DNA from: DATHZQ01 sp035458525
Lineage (GTDB): Bacteria > Actinomycetota > Acidimicrobiia > Spongiisociales > UBA5794
Assembly: GCA_035458525.1 (NCBI GenBank)
Contig: DATHZQ010000128.1
Span: 1-23,404 of the forward strand
Direction: 5' to 3'
DNA length: 23,404 bases
In this document: positions 1 through 8,400 of the stretch, one piece after another
Layout: each line of letters opens with the position of its first letter
Numbering within the stretch: position 1 is the first letter of the stretch
The notes under the pieces: model-generated
What the model was told of the DNA's origin: nothing
Databases searched by the model: none
Seen by the model: the letters and a program-made list of their open reading frames with translations, nothing else
Translations under genes and position numbers: made by a program

Positions 1-687
1 CCAGAAGGAAGGGAAGGAGTCAGTCCACGGGCGAACTCCTCCGATTCGACCCGCGGCTGGTCGCTCGTGAACACGCGGCAGGGTGGAACGCTGACCCCAG
101 TCCAGGAAAAGATCTCCTCGTGGGCTCCGTGGCTCACCGAAGGGGTGATCGACGGCAACCCAGATGTCGCGTATGTCGAGGGGCTCCTCGACGAGCTCGA
201 GGATGTCTTCTGCGTCGACAGGAGCCGGGTCTACGCGACCGGCCATTCAATGGGAGGCGGCTTCACGTTCACCCTTGGCTGTACCCTCAGCGACCAGATC
301 GCTGCGATCGGACCGGTGTCGACGTTCGCGGTGAAGGATTTCGGTGACTGCACCCCGTCCCGATCCGTCCCGGTGATGAGTTTCTTCTCCATCGACGACC
401 CGGGGTACGAAGGAGGTCCGTGGGGTCCGTACGTCGAGCAGATCTCCTTTGCCGAGTTCGGCGAGTTCTGGGCGGAGGTCAACGAGTGCGCTTCGGGGCC
501 CGAAGCGGGCGAAGCGTCCGGCAGTTCCTCGTCTCAGGTGTGGGCCGGGTGTTCGGCTCCAGTCATCATGTGGAGCCTGTCCGATGGTGGCCACACGTGG
601 CCCGGAAGCACATCTGAGGAGTTCGCCAGTACCGACATCGATGCCTCCGTGACGCTTTGGGAGTTCTTCGCACGCCACGAGCTCTAG
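1..687 (+). CDS. PHB depolymerase / feruloyl-esterase-family hydrolase, 5'-truncated by the window edge
   Basis: This is the C-terminal part of an alpha/beta-hydrolase of the esterase-PHB-depolymerase (LpqC-like) family, normally exported enzymes that cleave polyester or ester bonds. The frame is open from base 1. A GTG at 67 is the first start-like codon inside the window, but the oxyanion-hole region expected upstream is missing, so the gene most likely begins before the window. The nucleophile motif GHSMGG has its Ser codon at 247-249. The family's CVD..RVYATG segment precedes it. A likely acid lies in the SIDDPG segment near 380-400. The catalytic His sits in GGHTWPGS near 590, which is a hallmark of this family. 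The C-terminus (LWEFFARHEL) matches the usual ending. All three catalytic elements are present, so the visible part looks functional. The true substrate is unknown. Confidence 0.8.
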   Translation, partial: PEGREGVSPRANSSDSTRGWSLVNTRQGGTLTPVQEKISSWAPWLTEGVIDGNPDVAYVEGLLDELEDVFCVDRSRVYATGHSMGGGFTFTLGCTLSDQIAAIGPVSTFAVKDFGDCTPSRSVPVMSFFSIDDPGYEGGPWGPYVEQISFAEFGEFWAEVNECASGPEAGEASGSSSSQVWAGCSAPVIMWSLSDGGHTWPGSTSEEFASTDIDASVTLWEFFARHEL

Positions 688-1045
688 CCGAGAGCACAAG
701 CCGATCTGCTGCAATTCGTCCGAGCGATGTCGACGGGATGGATCGAGATGGCCTGCGGCAGCGTTGGACCGACCGTTCTCAGTCAGATCCGCGCGACCGT
801 CGGTCCGATCCTCGACATCCCCGGCTGAGCACCGAACAATCAATCGGGCGCCATAACACGCACCTCGCGAAGCGTCCGTTATCGGCAACATCTGGGCTAG
901 CCGAGCCGTGACACGGTTGGCCATTCGACGGCGGACGGCGGGCGCAAGTCAAGTCGGCGTCCCGCCGGCCACCCCACCCGATACGGCGAAGTCTCAGAGT
1001 TAGTTCGTGGCGGCACGACTGGGGTCTTGATCAACGCCCTGCGAC
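688..1045. other. Intergenic stretch without a recognisable gene
   Basis: About 360 bases lie between the esterase stop and the decayed cell-surface gene. Short open frames occur on both strands but none shows a family motif, a convincing ribosome binding site or protein-like composition. It may contain the lost 5' part of the downstream pseudogene. Confidence 0.5.
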
Positions 1046-1877
1046 GTGTGGACGGCGTCGAGCGAGCGCCGTTCCCTCCTTGCCCAGCCGCCGAAGTCGG
1101 AAGTCTCAAAGTTGGAAACGGTTCCTTACTCCCAAGATGAACCCAGAAACGGCGGCAAACGCCCCGGTCAGCGGGTCGACTGCTTACACGGATTCAGGAG
1201 GTCGCGCGGAGGCATCGTCTGGCGTGAGGTGGCCGTCTCCTCAACAGAGGAATCGGACATTGCGGCAGCGAGCGCTGATGCCATCACGAACGACACCGCA
1301 CTGCTGGTGGTTGCGACGCCGCCAACTCCGCCACAGCTCGCCGAGATCGCCCGGCTCGAGCCCGAAACGGTGCGCGTGTTTGGCGTCGAGCCGGCATCAG
1401 CGAGTGGCCCATGGGAGGTCGTCGACCTCACCGTTCCCGTTCCCACCGATGGCGTCGTCAACCTCACGTCGGGCTGGCGCTCGATCCCGAGTGGCGGCTC
1501 GGACCCGACCAGGTACACCTGCGCCAGGTCGGGACCGTGACCGCCGCGGAAATCAACTCTGTCTCGGAATGGCTCGCCGGCTTCGTCCGCGAGGAGGCAC
1601 TTCCGCAGAAGCTGTTCCTCCTGCACCAGTTCCGTTTCTCGATGATCACCGAGCGGGAGACCATCCAGGCCCCGCCCGAGCTGGCGGTCGTGATTCAGAT
1701 GGACTGCCAAGGACCGCTGCCGAGCAAATACGAGACCTACGCCGTGCTCACGGCCGGGACCGAAGTGCGGTGTGGCGCTGGGGCTGGAAGAACTTCTACG
1801 ACGAGGACACTCCAACCGCCACTCCGGAGGAGACGCTCGCCGTCGAGACCGAGCCGGTCTTCATCAGCTACCAATGA
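1046..1877 (+). pseudogene. Frameshifted actinobacterial cell-surface protein gene (CWB2-associated type)
   Basis: Three consecutive reading frames give pieces of one protein. Frame 2 (about 1219-1450) resembles a cell-wall-binding repeat 2 unit, with an ADAITND...ALLVVAT core followed by a hydrophobic segment ending VRVFG. Frame 1 (about 1460-1765) begins HVGLALDPEW and continues through LRQVGTVTAAEIN, LPQKLFLLHQFRFSMI and VIQMD. Frame 3 (about 1770-1877) gives WRWGWKNFYDEDTPT and ends VFISYQ before the stop. From memory these blocks occur collinearly in uncharacterised secreted proteins of actinobacteria, as a TIM-barrel-like domain of unknown activity. Two frame changes, near 1445-1462 and near 1768, break the gene. 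The N-terminus and signal peptide are not visible, so it is probably also 5'-truncated; the start given is only the open-frame limit. Assembly indels are an alternative explanation. Confidence 0.6.
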
Positions 1878-1906
1878 GGGCCGACTCGCGCTGGGCGAGT
1901 CCGCCC
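1878..1906 (+). terminator. Hairpin directly after the pseudogene stop
   Basis: Arms 1878-1889 and 1895-1906 pair over 11 of 12 positions around a 5-base loop (GCTGG). The hairpin starts on the base after the TGA at 1875-1877. No long T run follows, only TCTCGTGCCTT, so it is an intrinsic-like terminator of the GC-rich actinobacterial kind. Its position supports the idea that the frame-3 stop is the real end of the ancestral gene. Confidence 0.55.
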
Positions 1907-2039
1907 TCTCGTGCCTTGTACCAAGCTGGGCTGCGATTGGGTTGCGGTGGCCCAATGCGACGATGCCACCCGACCCGGACTCTCGGGGCCGTCTGTCGCT
2001 AACGCCTACTCCGTAGCGGCGCGATCGTGGGGTGTTGCC

Positions 2040-2918
2040 ATGCTTGTCTTGAGCGATGTCACCAAACGTTTCGGTGCGGTCACCGCGCTCGATGCTGCGT
2101 GCTTCGAGGCACGCCGTGGGCGGATTCTGGGCTTTCTCGGGCCCAACGGTGCAGGGAAGACGACCGCGATGCGCTGCATCCTCGGGCTCGCTCGACCCGA
2201 CAGGGGTGTGATCTCGTGGTGCGGCAAGCCGATCACCGCACGAGACCGGGTGCGCTTCGGCTACATGCCCGAAGAGCGGGGTCTCTACCCAAAGATGCGA
2301 GTTCGCGAACAGTTGATCCACTTTGCCCGCCTCAGCGGTGTCGGCCGCGAGTCGGCCGCGGTCACCGACCGCTGGCTTGCCCGGTTGGAGCTCTCCGGGA
2401 GAGGCAACGCCAAGGTCGAAGAACTGTCCCACGGAAACCAGCAGCGGGTGCAGCTGGCGGTAGCCCTGCTTCATGATCCCGAGCTGATCGTGCTCGACGA
2501 GCCATTCGCCGGTCTTGATCCGTTGGGCGTCGAGGCGCTTGCGCTGGTCCTGCGCGAGCTCGCCAACAAGAACGTTGCCATCGTGTTCTCCAGCCACCAG
2601 CTCGACCTCGTCGAGGACGTGTGCGAGGACCTTGCCATCATCGACAGGGGCCAGGTCGTCCTCACCGGAGATCTCCATGGGCTGCGCACCGCGGCGCGCA
2701 CCAGACGTTTGGACATCACGGTCAACGGTCTTCCGTGGGCACCGCCGCTGCAGGGGGTTCATCTCGTCACGTCGGACGGGCGGCCGCACTACGTCGTGGA
2801 CAAAGGTGCGGATCTCGATGCGTTGCTGACGGCTGCGGAGCAGGCAGGCGAGGTCGATCGATTCTCGTTTGAGCCACCGCGACTGTCTGACCTGTTCCGT
2901 GAGGCGGTGCAGAGGTGA
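2040..2918 (+). CDS. ABC transporter ATP-binding protein (NatA/YhaQ-like, ABC-2 exporter)
   Basis: This is the nucleotide-binding subunit of an ABC-2 type exporter, acting on the inner face of the membrane with the permease encoded next to it. The protein is 292 residues. Walker A is GPNGAGKTT (34-42), the signature region is LSHGNQQ (129-135), Walker B is LIVLDEP (149-155) followed by the D-loop GLD, and the switch His is in SSHQLD (H186). The Q-loop position reads GYMPEERGLY, which is typical of the NatA/YhaQ branch rather than of classical importers. A C-terminal accessory domain follows from about residue 215. I chose ATG 2040 because the ABC fold starts within five residues of it; the frame is open further upstream (1911) but that stretch has no domain character. 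The stop overlaps the permease start by 4 bp (GTGA), so translation is probably coupled. The exported substrate is unknown; NatA/NatB homologues move sodium or drugs. Confidence 0.92.
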   Translation: MLVLSDVTKRFGAVTALDAACFEARRGRILGFLGPNGAGKTTAMRCILGLARPDRGVISWCGKPITARDRVRFGYMPEERGLYPKMRVREQLIHFARLSGVGRESAAVTDRWLARLELSGRGNAKVEELSHGNQQRVQLAVALLHDPELIVLDEPFAGLDPLGVEALALVLRELANKNVAIVFSSHQLDLVEDVCEDLAIIDRGQVVLTGDLHGLRTAARTRRLDITVNGLPWAPPLQGVHLVTSDGRPHYVVDKGADLDALLTAAEQAGEVDRFSFEPPRLSDLFREAVQR

Positions 2919-4096
2919 GCCAATGGCGCCAGACGTGGGATCTCATTCGCCGAGAGTTCGTCCAGCGCGCAAAGAGTCGCGGCTTCCAGATCATGATGCT
3001 GGTGACGGTCGGACTCGTCATGAGCATCATTCCGCTCATGGCGATCGCGCTGGGTGACCCGCCGCCGACGCGAATCGGTGTCACCTCTGCGGTCCCCGAC
3101 GGGACGGAAGGCGCACTTCAGCAACGAGCTGCCGAGCTGGACGTCGCGGTGATCGTGCGATCGTATTCGAGCGAGAGCACCGCTGAGACGGCGCTACGCG
3201 ACGGTGACGTTCAGGTCGTCTACACCGGATCGGCCATTGTCTTCCTGGAGGAGGAGTCCACGACCGCCAAGGCGGTCGTGACCGGAGCAGCGGCTTTGCT
3301 TGCCTTCCGGGCCGCCGCCAACGCCTTGGGGATACCGGAGGCCGAACTCGCCCAGGTGCTGGCCCCGCCTGAGCTGGAGGCCACGATTCTCTCGCCCCCC
3401 GATCCCGAGGAGGAGCCGCGTCGTATCGGCTCCCTCGTCGGACTGATCCTGCTCTACATGTCGATTCTGATCTTCGGGCAGTTCGTCGCCCTGGGAGTCA
3501 TGGAGGAGAAGCAGAGCCGGGTGGTCGAAGTCGTGCTGTCCCGGGTCGCCCCCGACCAGGTTCTGATCGCCAAGGTCGTCGGCATCGGCGCCCTCGGGCT
3601 CGTTCAGATCGCTGCGCTGGGCGGTGCGATCTGGCTTGCCCTGTCGTTCGTTGACATCGCCGATGTCTCACTACCGGTCCTCGGAGCCGAGATCCTGGCA
3701 TCCGTGGTGTTCTGGTTCCTGGTCGGCTACACGATGTACGCCGTGCTCTACGCGGCGCTCGGGGCAACGGTGTCACGCCAAGAGGATCTCCAGAGCGTTC
3801 TGATGCTCCCGGTGGTCCTCTTGTTGCCAGGCTTCTTCCTCGGCCAGACGGCGCAGGTGTTCCCGGACATGCCACTCGTGGTGATCGCTTCACTGGTGCC
3901 GCTGTGGTCACCCATGGTGATGCCGGTCCGCGCCGCCGTGTCGAACGTTCCCTTGTGGGAGCTGGCGCTGGCAGTCCTGCTGGTAGCCGCAACCTCGTAC
4001 GCAGCCGTTCGCATTGGGAGCCGGCTCTACCGCGGCGCAGTGCTGCGCCTCGGGGCAAAGGTGCGGCTGCGGGACGCCTGGCGTGCCACCTGGTGA
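2915..4096 (+). CDS. ABC-2 type transporter permease (NatB/YhaP-like)
   Basis: This is the membrane subunit of the exporter, 393 residues, starting at a GTG that overlaps the ATPase stop. One membrane helix lies near residues 26-47. A large extracytoplasmic domain runs from about 50 to 165. A cluster of helices begins near 170 with the segment GLILLYMSILIFGQFVALGV and continues to about 370. The motif VMEEKQSRVVEVVLSRV after the second helix is the conserved cytoplasmic coupling segment of the ABC-2 permease 3 family. The basic C-terminal tail is cytoplasmic. The gene is intact and in one frame, unlike the genes on both sides. With the ATPase it forms a complete two-gene operon. No substrate-specific neighbour is evident. 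Confidence 0.9.
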   Translation: MSQWRQTWDLIRREFVQRAKSRGFQIMMLVTVGLVMSIIPLMAIALGDPPPTRIGVTSAVPDGTEGALQQRAAELDVAVIVRSYSSESTAETALRDGDVQVVYTGSAIVFLEEESTTAKAVVTGAAALLAFRAAANALGIPEAELAQVLAPPELEATILSPPDPEEEPRRIGSLVGLILLYMSILIFGQFVALGVMEEKQSRVVEVVLSRVAPDQVLIAKVVGIGALGLVQIAALGGAIWLALSFVDIADVSLPVLGAEILASVVFWFLVGYTMYAVLYAALGATVSRQEDLQSVLMLPVVLLLPGFFLGQTAQVFPDMPLVVIASLVPLWSPMVMPVRAAVSNVPLWELALAVLLVAATSYAAVRIGSRLYRGAVLRLGAKVRLRDAWRATW

Positions 4097-4360
4097 TTGA
4101 GTCTTCGTGAGGACGCTCGGCGATCGGGATGGCACCCGGCGGGAGGAACGCTCCAATGAGCAAGTACCCCCTTTCCCCCTCGGGCGGCGTCAACCCAGTC
4201 GAGCAGCAACCGGGGACCAGAACCACGCAACGCCGCTCGGACTGACATCGACCCGGGCCATTTGGCATCCAGCATCCTGACCAACGACGAGTGCGGGCCG
4301 GACGTCGCTCTACGTAGCGTCGCGGCGTGTGCTCGACGAGCCGAGGAGGAGGAGTCGACA

Positions 4361-5721
4361 GTGGGCGTGGGTTTCGCGGAGTTGAAAGCGCAGGCCGAGG
4401 CCGGCTTGACGATATCTCGTGAGGAGGAGGGATACTCACTGGGGCTGCAGGCCTTCGAGTACGGGTACCCGGCGATCGAGATGTACCGAAGCCGCTGGGA
4501 GTGACACTACGACGAGTCAATCCCAGCTACAACGGCCCGGTCAACCGGCTTGGTCACACCACGCGGGCCACCCACGAGGACCGTTTCGTGGTGACCCCGA
4601 TCAACGATGCCGTCTACTCGAGGGCGTTCGTGGACCTGTCCGTCGAACCAGTCGTGATCGAGGTGCCGAGGATCGAGGGTCCGTATTGGACGGTGCAGAT
4701 CGCCGACTTCCACACCAACAGCTTCGCCTACATCGGGAAGCGCCAAGGAGACGGCGAGGGTGCGTATGCGCTGGTTGGGCCTCATTGGCGAGGTGTGCTC
4801 CCCGACGGACTCAACCGGTCCGTTGCTGCCCCGACGCCGGTGATCGCGTTGCTGGCGCGGGTGGCGGTCCTCGACGACGATGAGGCCGCCGCGGTAGACC
4901 TGCAGCACCAGTTCAAGCTCACGCCGCTGAGCGTCTGGACCGGCACCGCCAACGAAGTATCCGACCCGGCAGCATCACGCCCCTACCTCGATTTCAAGAC
5001 CGGCGATCCCCTCGACTTCTACCGCATGCTCAACTGGGTGCTCACTGAGAACCCGCCACCCCCCGCCGATGCCGGGATTCTGGGGTTGTTCGAACGTATC
5101 GGCATCGCCTCCGGCATCGAGTTCGACCCGGATGAGCTGCATCCGGCCACAGTCGACGGGCTGCGGCGCGGGTCAAGCAAGGCCTGAGGTCACTCCTGGG
5201 GGAAATGCCGTTCTGTGTGCCCAACGTCAACGGCTGGCTGATCCCGGACCCCTCCCGGTCGGGCAACTTCGGCACGGACTACCACTTGCGGCTGGTGACG
5301 GCCGAGATCGGGTTGCTCGCCAATGACGCCCGCGAAGCGCTCTACGTCGGCTGCTTCATGGATGACACCGGCGAGCCGCTGATCGGCGGCCGGCGGTACA
5401 CCGTCCACTTCGACGCCGACCAGCTTCCCCCCGTCGCCGAGTTCTGGTCCTTCACCATGTGTACGCACCCCCCGGGATTCCTCACAGAGAGCAGCACCAA
5501 CCGCTATGCCCTCGGGACGCTGACACCCGGATTCAGCTTCGACGACGACGGTTCCGTGGACATCTACATCCAACGCACTTCGCCGGGAGCCGACAGGGAA
5601 TCCAATTGGCTCCCCACCACCCGAAGGTCAGCTGTTCCGGATCATCTCCCGCATGTACAACCCCGGCCCTCACATCCTCAACCGCACCTGGAAGCCCCCC
5701 TCGATACAACGCGTCGACTGA
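4361..5721 (+). pseudogene. Broken DUF1254/DUF1214 protein gene
   Basis: An N-terminal DUF1254 and a C-terminal DUF1214 domain can be read in order across three frames. Frame 2 starts at GTG 4361 behind a GAGGAGGAGGAG run and reads EEGYSLGLQAFEYGYPAIEMYRSRWE, then meets TGA at 4502-4504. After the stop the same frame continues HYDESI, then frame 1 takes over near 4522 with PSYNGPVNRLGH and runs through FVVTPINDAVYSRAFVDLS to about 5160. Frame 3 continues AARVKQGLRSLLGEMPF and NVNGWL into DUF1214 (PPVAEFWSFTMC, NRYALG, YIQ...PG) up to NWLP near 5615. Frame 1 then gives PEGQLFRIISRMYNPGP and ends WKPPSIQRVD before TGA at 5719. That makes one nonsense codon and three frame changes in about 450 codons. 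The family has no firmly known biochemical role. It could be real decay or clustered sequence errors. Confidence 0.8.
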
Positions 5722-5932
5722 CGCCGCCGCCGGGGAACAGCAGCCGAGCGCTTGCGCAAGCCCGGGTTCTGTGGCGTCCGACGCCGCGAGAAGCCGCGCA
5801 GCGCGCACCGACGGGTCACAAGGGCTTGAAACGGTGTTGGCGGACAAAGGGCGCTAGAACTAGGACTACGAAGAGCTGGAGAGCCTTCCCGCGGAACGGG
5901 CTTTCGGCCACACCGAGTGAGTGGAGGAGCAT

Positions 5933-6640
5933 GTGGCGGAAGGGCAACACGACGAGCGCGAACGCGCCAACGATCACTCAGAGATCGGCGCGCTTCGCGA
6001 TGCGATCCGCTCCGTAACGCACATTGACCCGACCGACCGGTGGGCCGAACTCGTGGCCGCTGCAGTGCTTGCTCTGGCAACCATCGCCTCAGCCTGGAGC
6101 GCCTACCAGGCGACGCGTTGGGGCGGCGTCCAGGCCGCGGCGTTCGCCGAAGCTGCAGCGGCTCGCGCGGAGTCGGTTCGAGCATCGGACCTCGCCGACG
6201 CAGAATTCACCATCGACGTCGAGTACTTCGCCGTCTGGCTGGACGGGGCCATTCAGGGAAACGAGCCGCTCACTGAGGCCCTGGAAAGCAGCTTTCGACC
6301 AGAATTCGCAGAAGCGTTCGAGGCGTGGCAGGCCACAGACCCCCTGTCCAACCCCGATGCCCCGAGCACTCCCTTCGAGATGGACGAGTACCAAGTTGCC
6401 GCTGCCCAGGAGGCCGAGGAGTTGCGCTCGGAGGCGGAAGCTGCGTCCGCCGTTGCGATGGAGGCCAACCAAACCGGCGACAACTATGTGTTGACCACAG
6501 TTCTGTTTGCATCGGTGCTCTTCTTTGCGGGTATCAGCACCAAGTTCCGCGGTCGTTGGATCAAGTTGAGCCTCGTCGGCCTCGGCTTTGCCGCATTTGT
6601 CGCAGGGACCTCGATCCTCTTGAGCTACCCCATCCACTGA
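5933..6640 (+). CDS. Conserved membrane protein of unknown function, three helices
   Basis: The product has 235 residues from GTG 5933, which lies 5 bases after a GGAGG at 5923-5927. A GTG at 5921 is an alternative start that lacks such a site. One hydrophobic helix (about 39-58) carries the motif ALATIASAWSAYQATRW. Next comes a long Ala/Glu-rich helical region, probably a coiled coil, containing FRPEFAEAFEAWQATDPLSNPDAP. Two helices follow near 185-202 and 212-230, joined by a short basic loop (KFRGRW). From memory, proteins with this same order of blocks, including GDNYVL..VLFASVLFFAGIS, are frequent as hypothetical proteins in actinobacteria and other soil bacteria. No enzymatic motif is visible. 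It stands between a pseudogene and an unrelated gene, so context gives no role. Confidence 0.75.
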   Translation: MAEGQHDERERANDHSEIGALRDAIRSVTHIDPTDRWAELVAAAVLALATIASAWSAYQATRWGGVQAAAFAEAAAARAESVRASDLADAEFTIDVEYFAVWLDGAIQGNEPLTEALESSFRPEFAEAFEAWQATDPLSNPDAPSTPFEMDEYQVAAAQEAEELRSEAEAASAVAMEANQTGDNYVLTTVLFASVLFFAGISTKFRGRWIKLSLVGLGFAAFVAGTSILLSYPIH

Positions 6641-6654
6641 CCGTCACAGGGGAT

Positions 6655-6673
6655 CCTTCCGCCGCGGCGAAGG
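6655..6673. terminator. Possible weak hairpin downstream of the membrane protein gene
   Basis: CCTTCCGCCG and CGGCGAAGG can pair with one bulged C, starting 14 bases after the stop at 6640. There is no T tract. It could act as a terminator for the upstream gene, but the stem is short and the evidence is structural only. Confidence 0.25.
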
Positions 6674-6824
6674 GCCCGATGAAGGCCACGTGCCCGCCAT
6701 CGGCCAGGTGCCAGCATTTCCATCTCTGGCCGCCGAGACCACGACCAACCTGTTGTTGCCGACTCGTCGCCGCAGTCTTGGGTCGATAACGTTGAGACCT
6801 GGTCGCGAGCGCGAGGAGCGGTCC

Positions 6825-8300
6825 ATGGGCGATGACCTACGCGATTCGGGAGAGGTTCAGCTGGCCGGTGGCGAGTCGGCGTCTGTGCTCCTTCACCGGG
6901 CCCTGCTGAAAGCGGTTGAGGCGCACCCAACCGCGTTTGGTCGGATCGGCTTCCCGTCGACGGTCGATGACTTCAAGCGACAGTACTCGCTGCTGCTTCC
7001 TCGCTTCGAAGCCGCGAGAGCTGACTCTGACGAGCGGTACGAGATCGCGGCGACGCTCGCGGACGAGGCGCAGCAGGCGTTCGCGTGGCGGGCCGAGTCG
7101 AGGGAGGAACCGCTGGCCGAACGTCTCGCCGGCCGCGCATCGCCACTTCGCCTCACCCACGAGGTGTTTGCCGGCGATGGAACTCTGCGACCGGCGGTGC
7201 CAAACGGAGAGAAGGTCGAAACCGGTGCCGAACTGGTGGCGCACGCCCGTGCGCTCGTCGACCGTGGATCGGCGTCCGAGTCCGTGGCTGAAGGGATCAG
7301 TTGGATCGTCGACCACGCCGGCGAAGACGGGATCGATCTACGTGGTCGTCGAATCGTCGTGCTGGGAGCGGCCGCAGAGCTGGCGCCGACGCGACTCTGG
7401 CTCGAAGGGGGCGCCGATGTGCTGTGGATCGATGTGGCCTCGCCACCCGACGCACTCCTCGGAAATGCCACGCTCTCCGGATCACTGCAGTGGGCAGAGG
7501 ACGGCGCCGATCTCTTGCGGGACCCCGTCCGGATACGGGCCACTGTGGAGCAGTTCGCTGGCTCCGAGGGCGTCGACATCGGTCTGTACGCCTATGCGCC
7601 CGGCCGGGCTCGGGAGTGGCGGCTCACGGGAGCGATGAATGCAATCGTGAATGCCCTCCCCTCCGCAGCGATACGAAGCGTCACGATGCTGGTGTCGCCG
7701 ACCACGCCAGGCGTGCGCACACCAGCAGAGATTGCGGGTGCCGAACGGCGTCGCGCGCAGCGTGCTGGATGGCAAGCCGGTCTGGATCGAGTCGGGCTGC
7801 TGGGCCGGTCCCCCGGCCACGTACAGGAGGGGAACACGTGCGCCAACTGTGGCGTCGTGCCGATCCAGGGCACGAGCTACCAAGCAGCGCAGTACCTCGG
7901 GAAGCTCATGACGGCCGAGACATGGCGCACTGCTGATCCACCGCTCCACGTTTCGGCGAGCATGGCAGGCATCTCACGTACTCGCTCATTGCGGCATCCT
8001 GTGTTCGACACGGCTTTCGGTGGTGCCGAAGCCTTCGGCGTGGAGACGTTCGAACCGGCAACGACAGCGGCCCTCAACGGGCTTCTCACGCTACGGGATT
8101 GGCTCGACCCAGCGTCATCAACCCACCCGGTGGCGCAATCCGACGCAAAGCCGAAGAGGGGCAACGGCCAAGCCCCGACTCGGGTGCATGGTGGTATCTA
8201 CGAGCACCCCTACGTCCTGGAGAAGACCCTGCGAGTGGCAACCGCCATTGGAGTCATCAAGGAACCGCGTCAGATAGGAGCGCTTCTCCGCCGCAGTTGA
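6825..8300 (+). CDS. Unrecognised 491-residue protein with a Rossmann-like segment and CxxC
   Basis: I do not recognise a named function. ATG 6825 is preceded by GAGGAG at 6813-6818 with a 6-base gap, which decides the start; the frame is open upstream to 6690 but without protein character. Residues 1-165 are helical and acidic. Residues 174-204 (GRRIVVLGAAAELAPT..., then GADVLWIDV) look like the beta-alpha-beta start of a nucleotide-binding Rossmann fold with a modified glycine loop. Other conserved-looking blocks are YAYAPGRAREWRLTGAMNAIV (256-276), MLVSPTTPGV (288-297), C339-A-N-C342, and PIQGTSYQAAQYLGK (346-360). A Ser/His-containing stretch (SASMAGISRTRSLRHPVF) follows. The C-terminal part includes VHGGIYEHPYVLEKTLRVATAIG. 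No signal peptide or membrane helix is seen, so it is probably a cytoplasmic oxidoreductase-like protein; this is an inference. Confidence 0.75.
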   Translation: MGDDLRDSGEVQLAGGESASVLLHRALLKAVEAHPTAFGRIGFPSTVDDFKRQYSLLLPRFEAARADSDERYEIAATLADEAQQAFAWRAESREEPLAERLAGRASPLRLTHEVFAGDGTLRPAVPNGEKVETGAELVAHARALVDRGSASESVAEGISWIVDHAGEDGIDLRGRRIVVLGAAAELAPTRLWLEGGADVLWIDVASPPDALLGNATLSGSLQWAEDGADLLRDPVRIRATVEQFAGSEGVDIGLYAYAPGRAREWRLTGAMNAIVNALPSAAIRSVTMLVSPTTPGVRTPAEIAGAERRRAQRAGWQAGLDRVGLLGRSPGHVQEGNTCANCGVVPIQGTSYQAAQYLGKLMTAETWRTADPPLHVSASMAGISRTRSLRHPVFDTAFGGAEAFGVETFEPATTAALNGLLTLRDWLDPASSTHPVAQSDAKPKRGNGQAPTRVHGGIYEHPYVLEKTLRVATAIGVIKEPRQIGALLRRS

Positions 8301-8400
8301 TTCCGAGGCCGACGCCTCCCGAGTCCGACGGCTGATCGCACCAACGCTGGCGTCACGGCGAACGGTCCGAGGGCCACGAGCCCGATCGCGAGGGCACGTG

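Noticed and set aside
1737..2789. A 350-codon open frame on the minus strand
   Set aside because: It is antisense to the ABC ATPase, whose Walker motifs are on the plus strand; no family resemblance.
3498..4520. A 340-codon minus-strand open frame
   Set aside because: Arg/Pro/Ser-rich shadow of the ABC permease; no domain recognisable.
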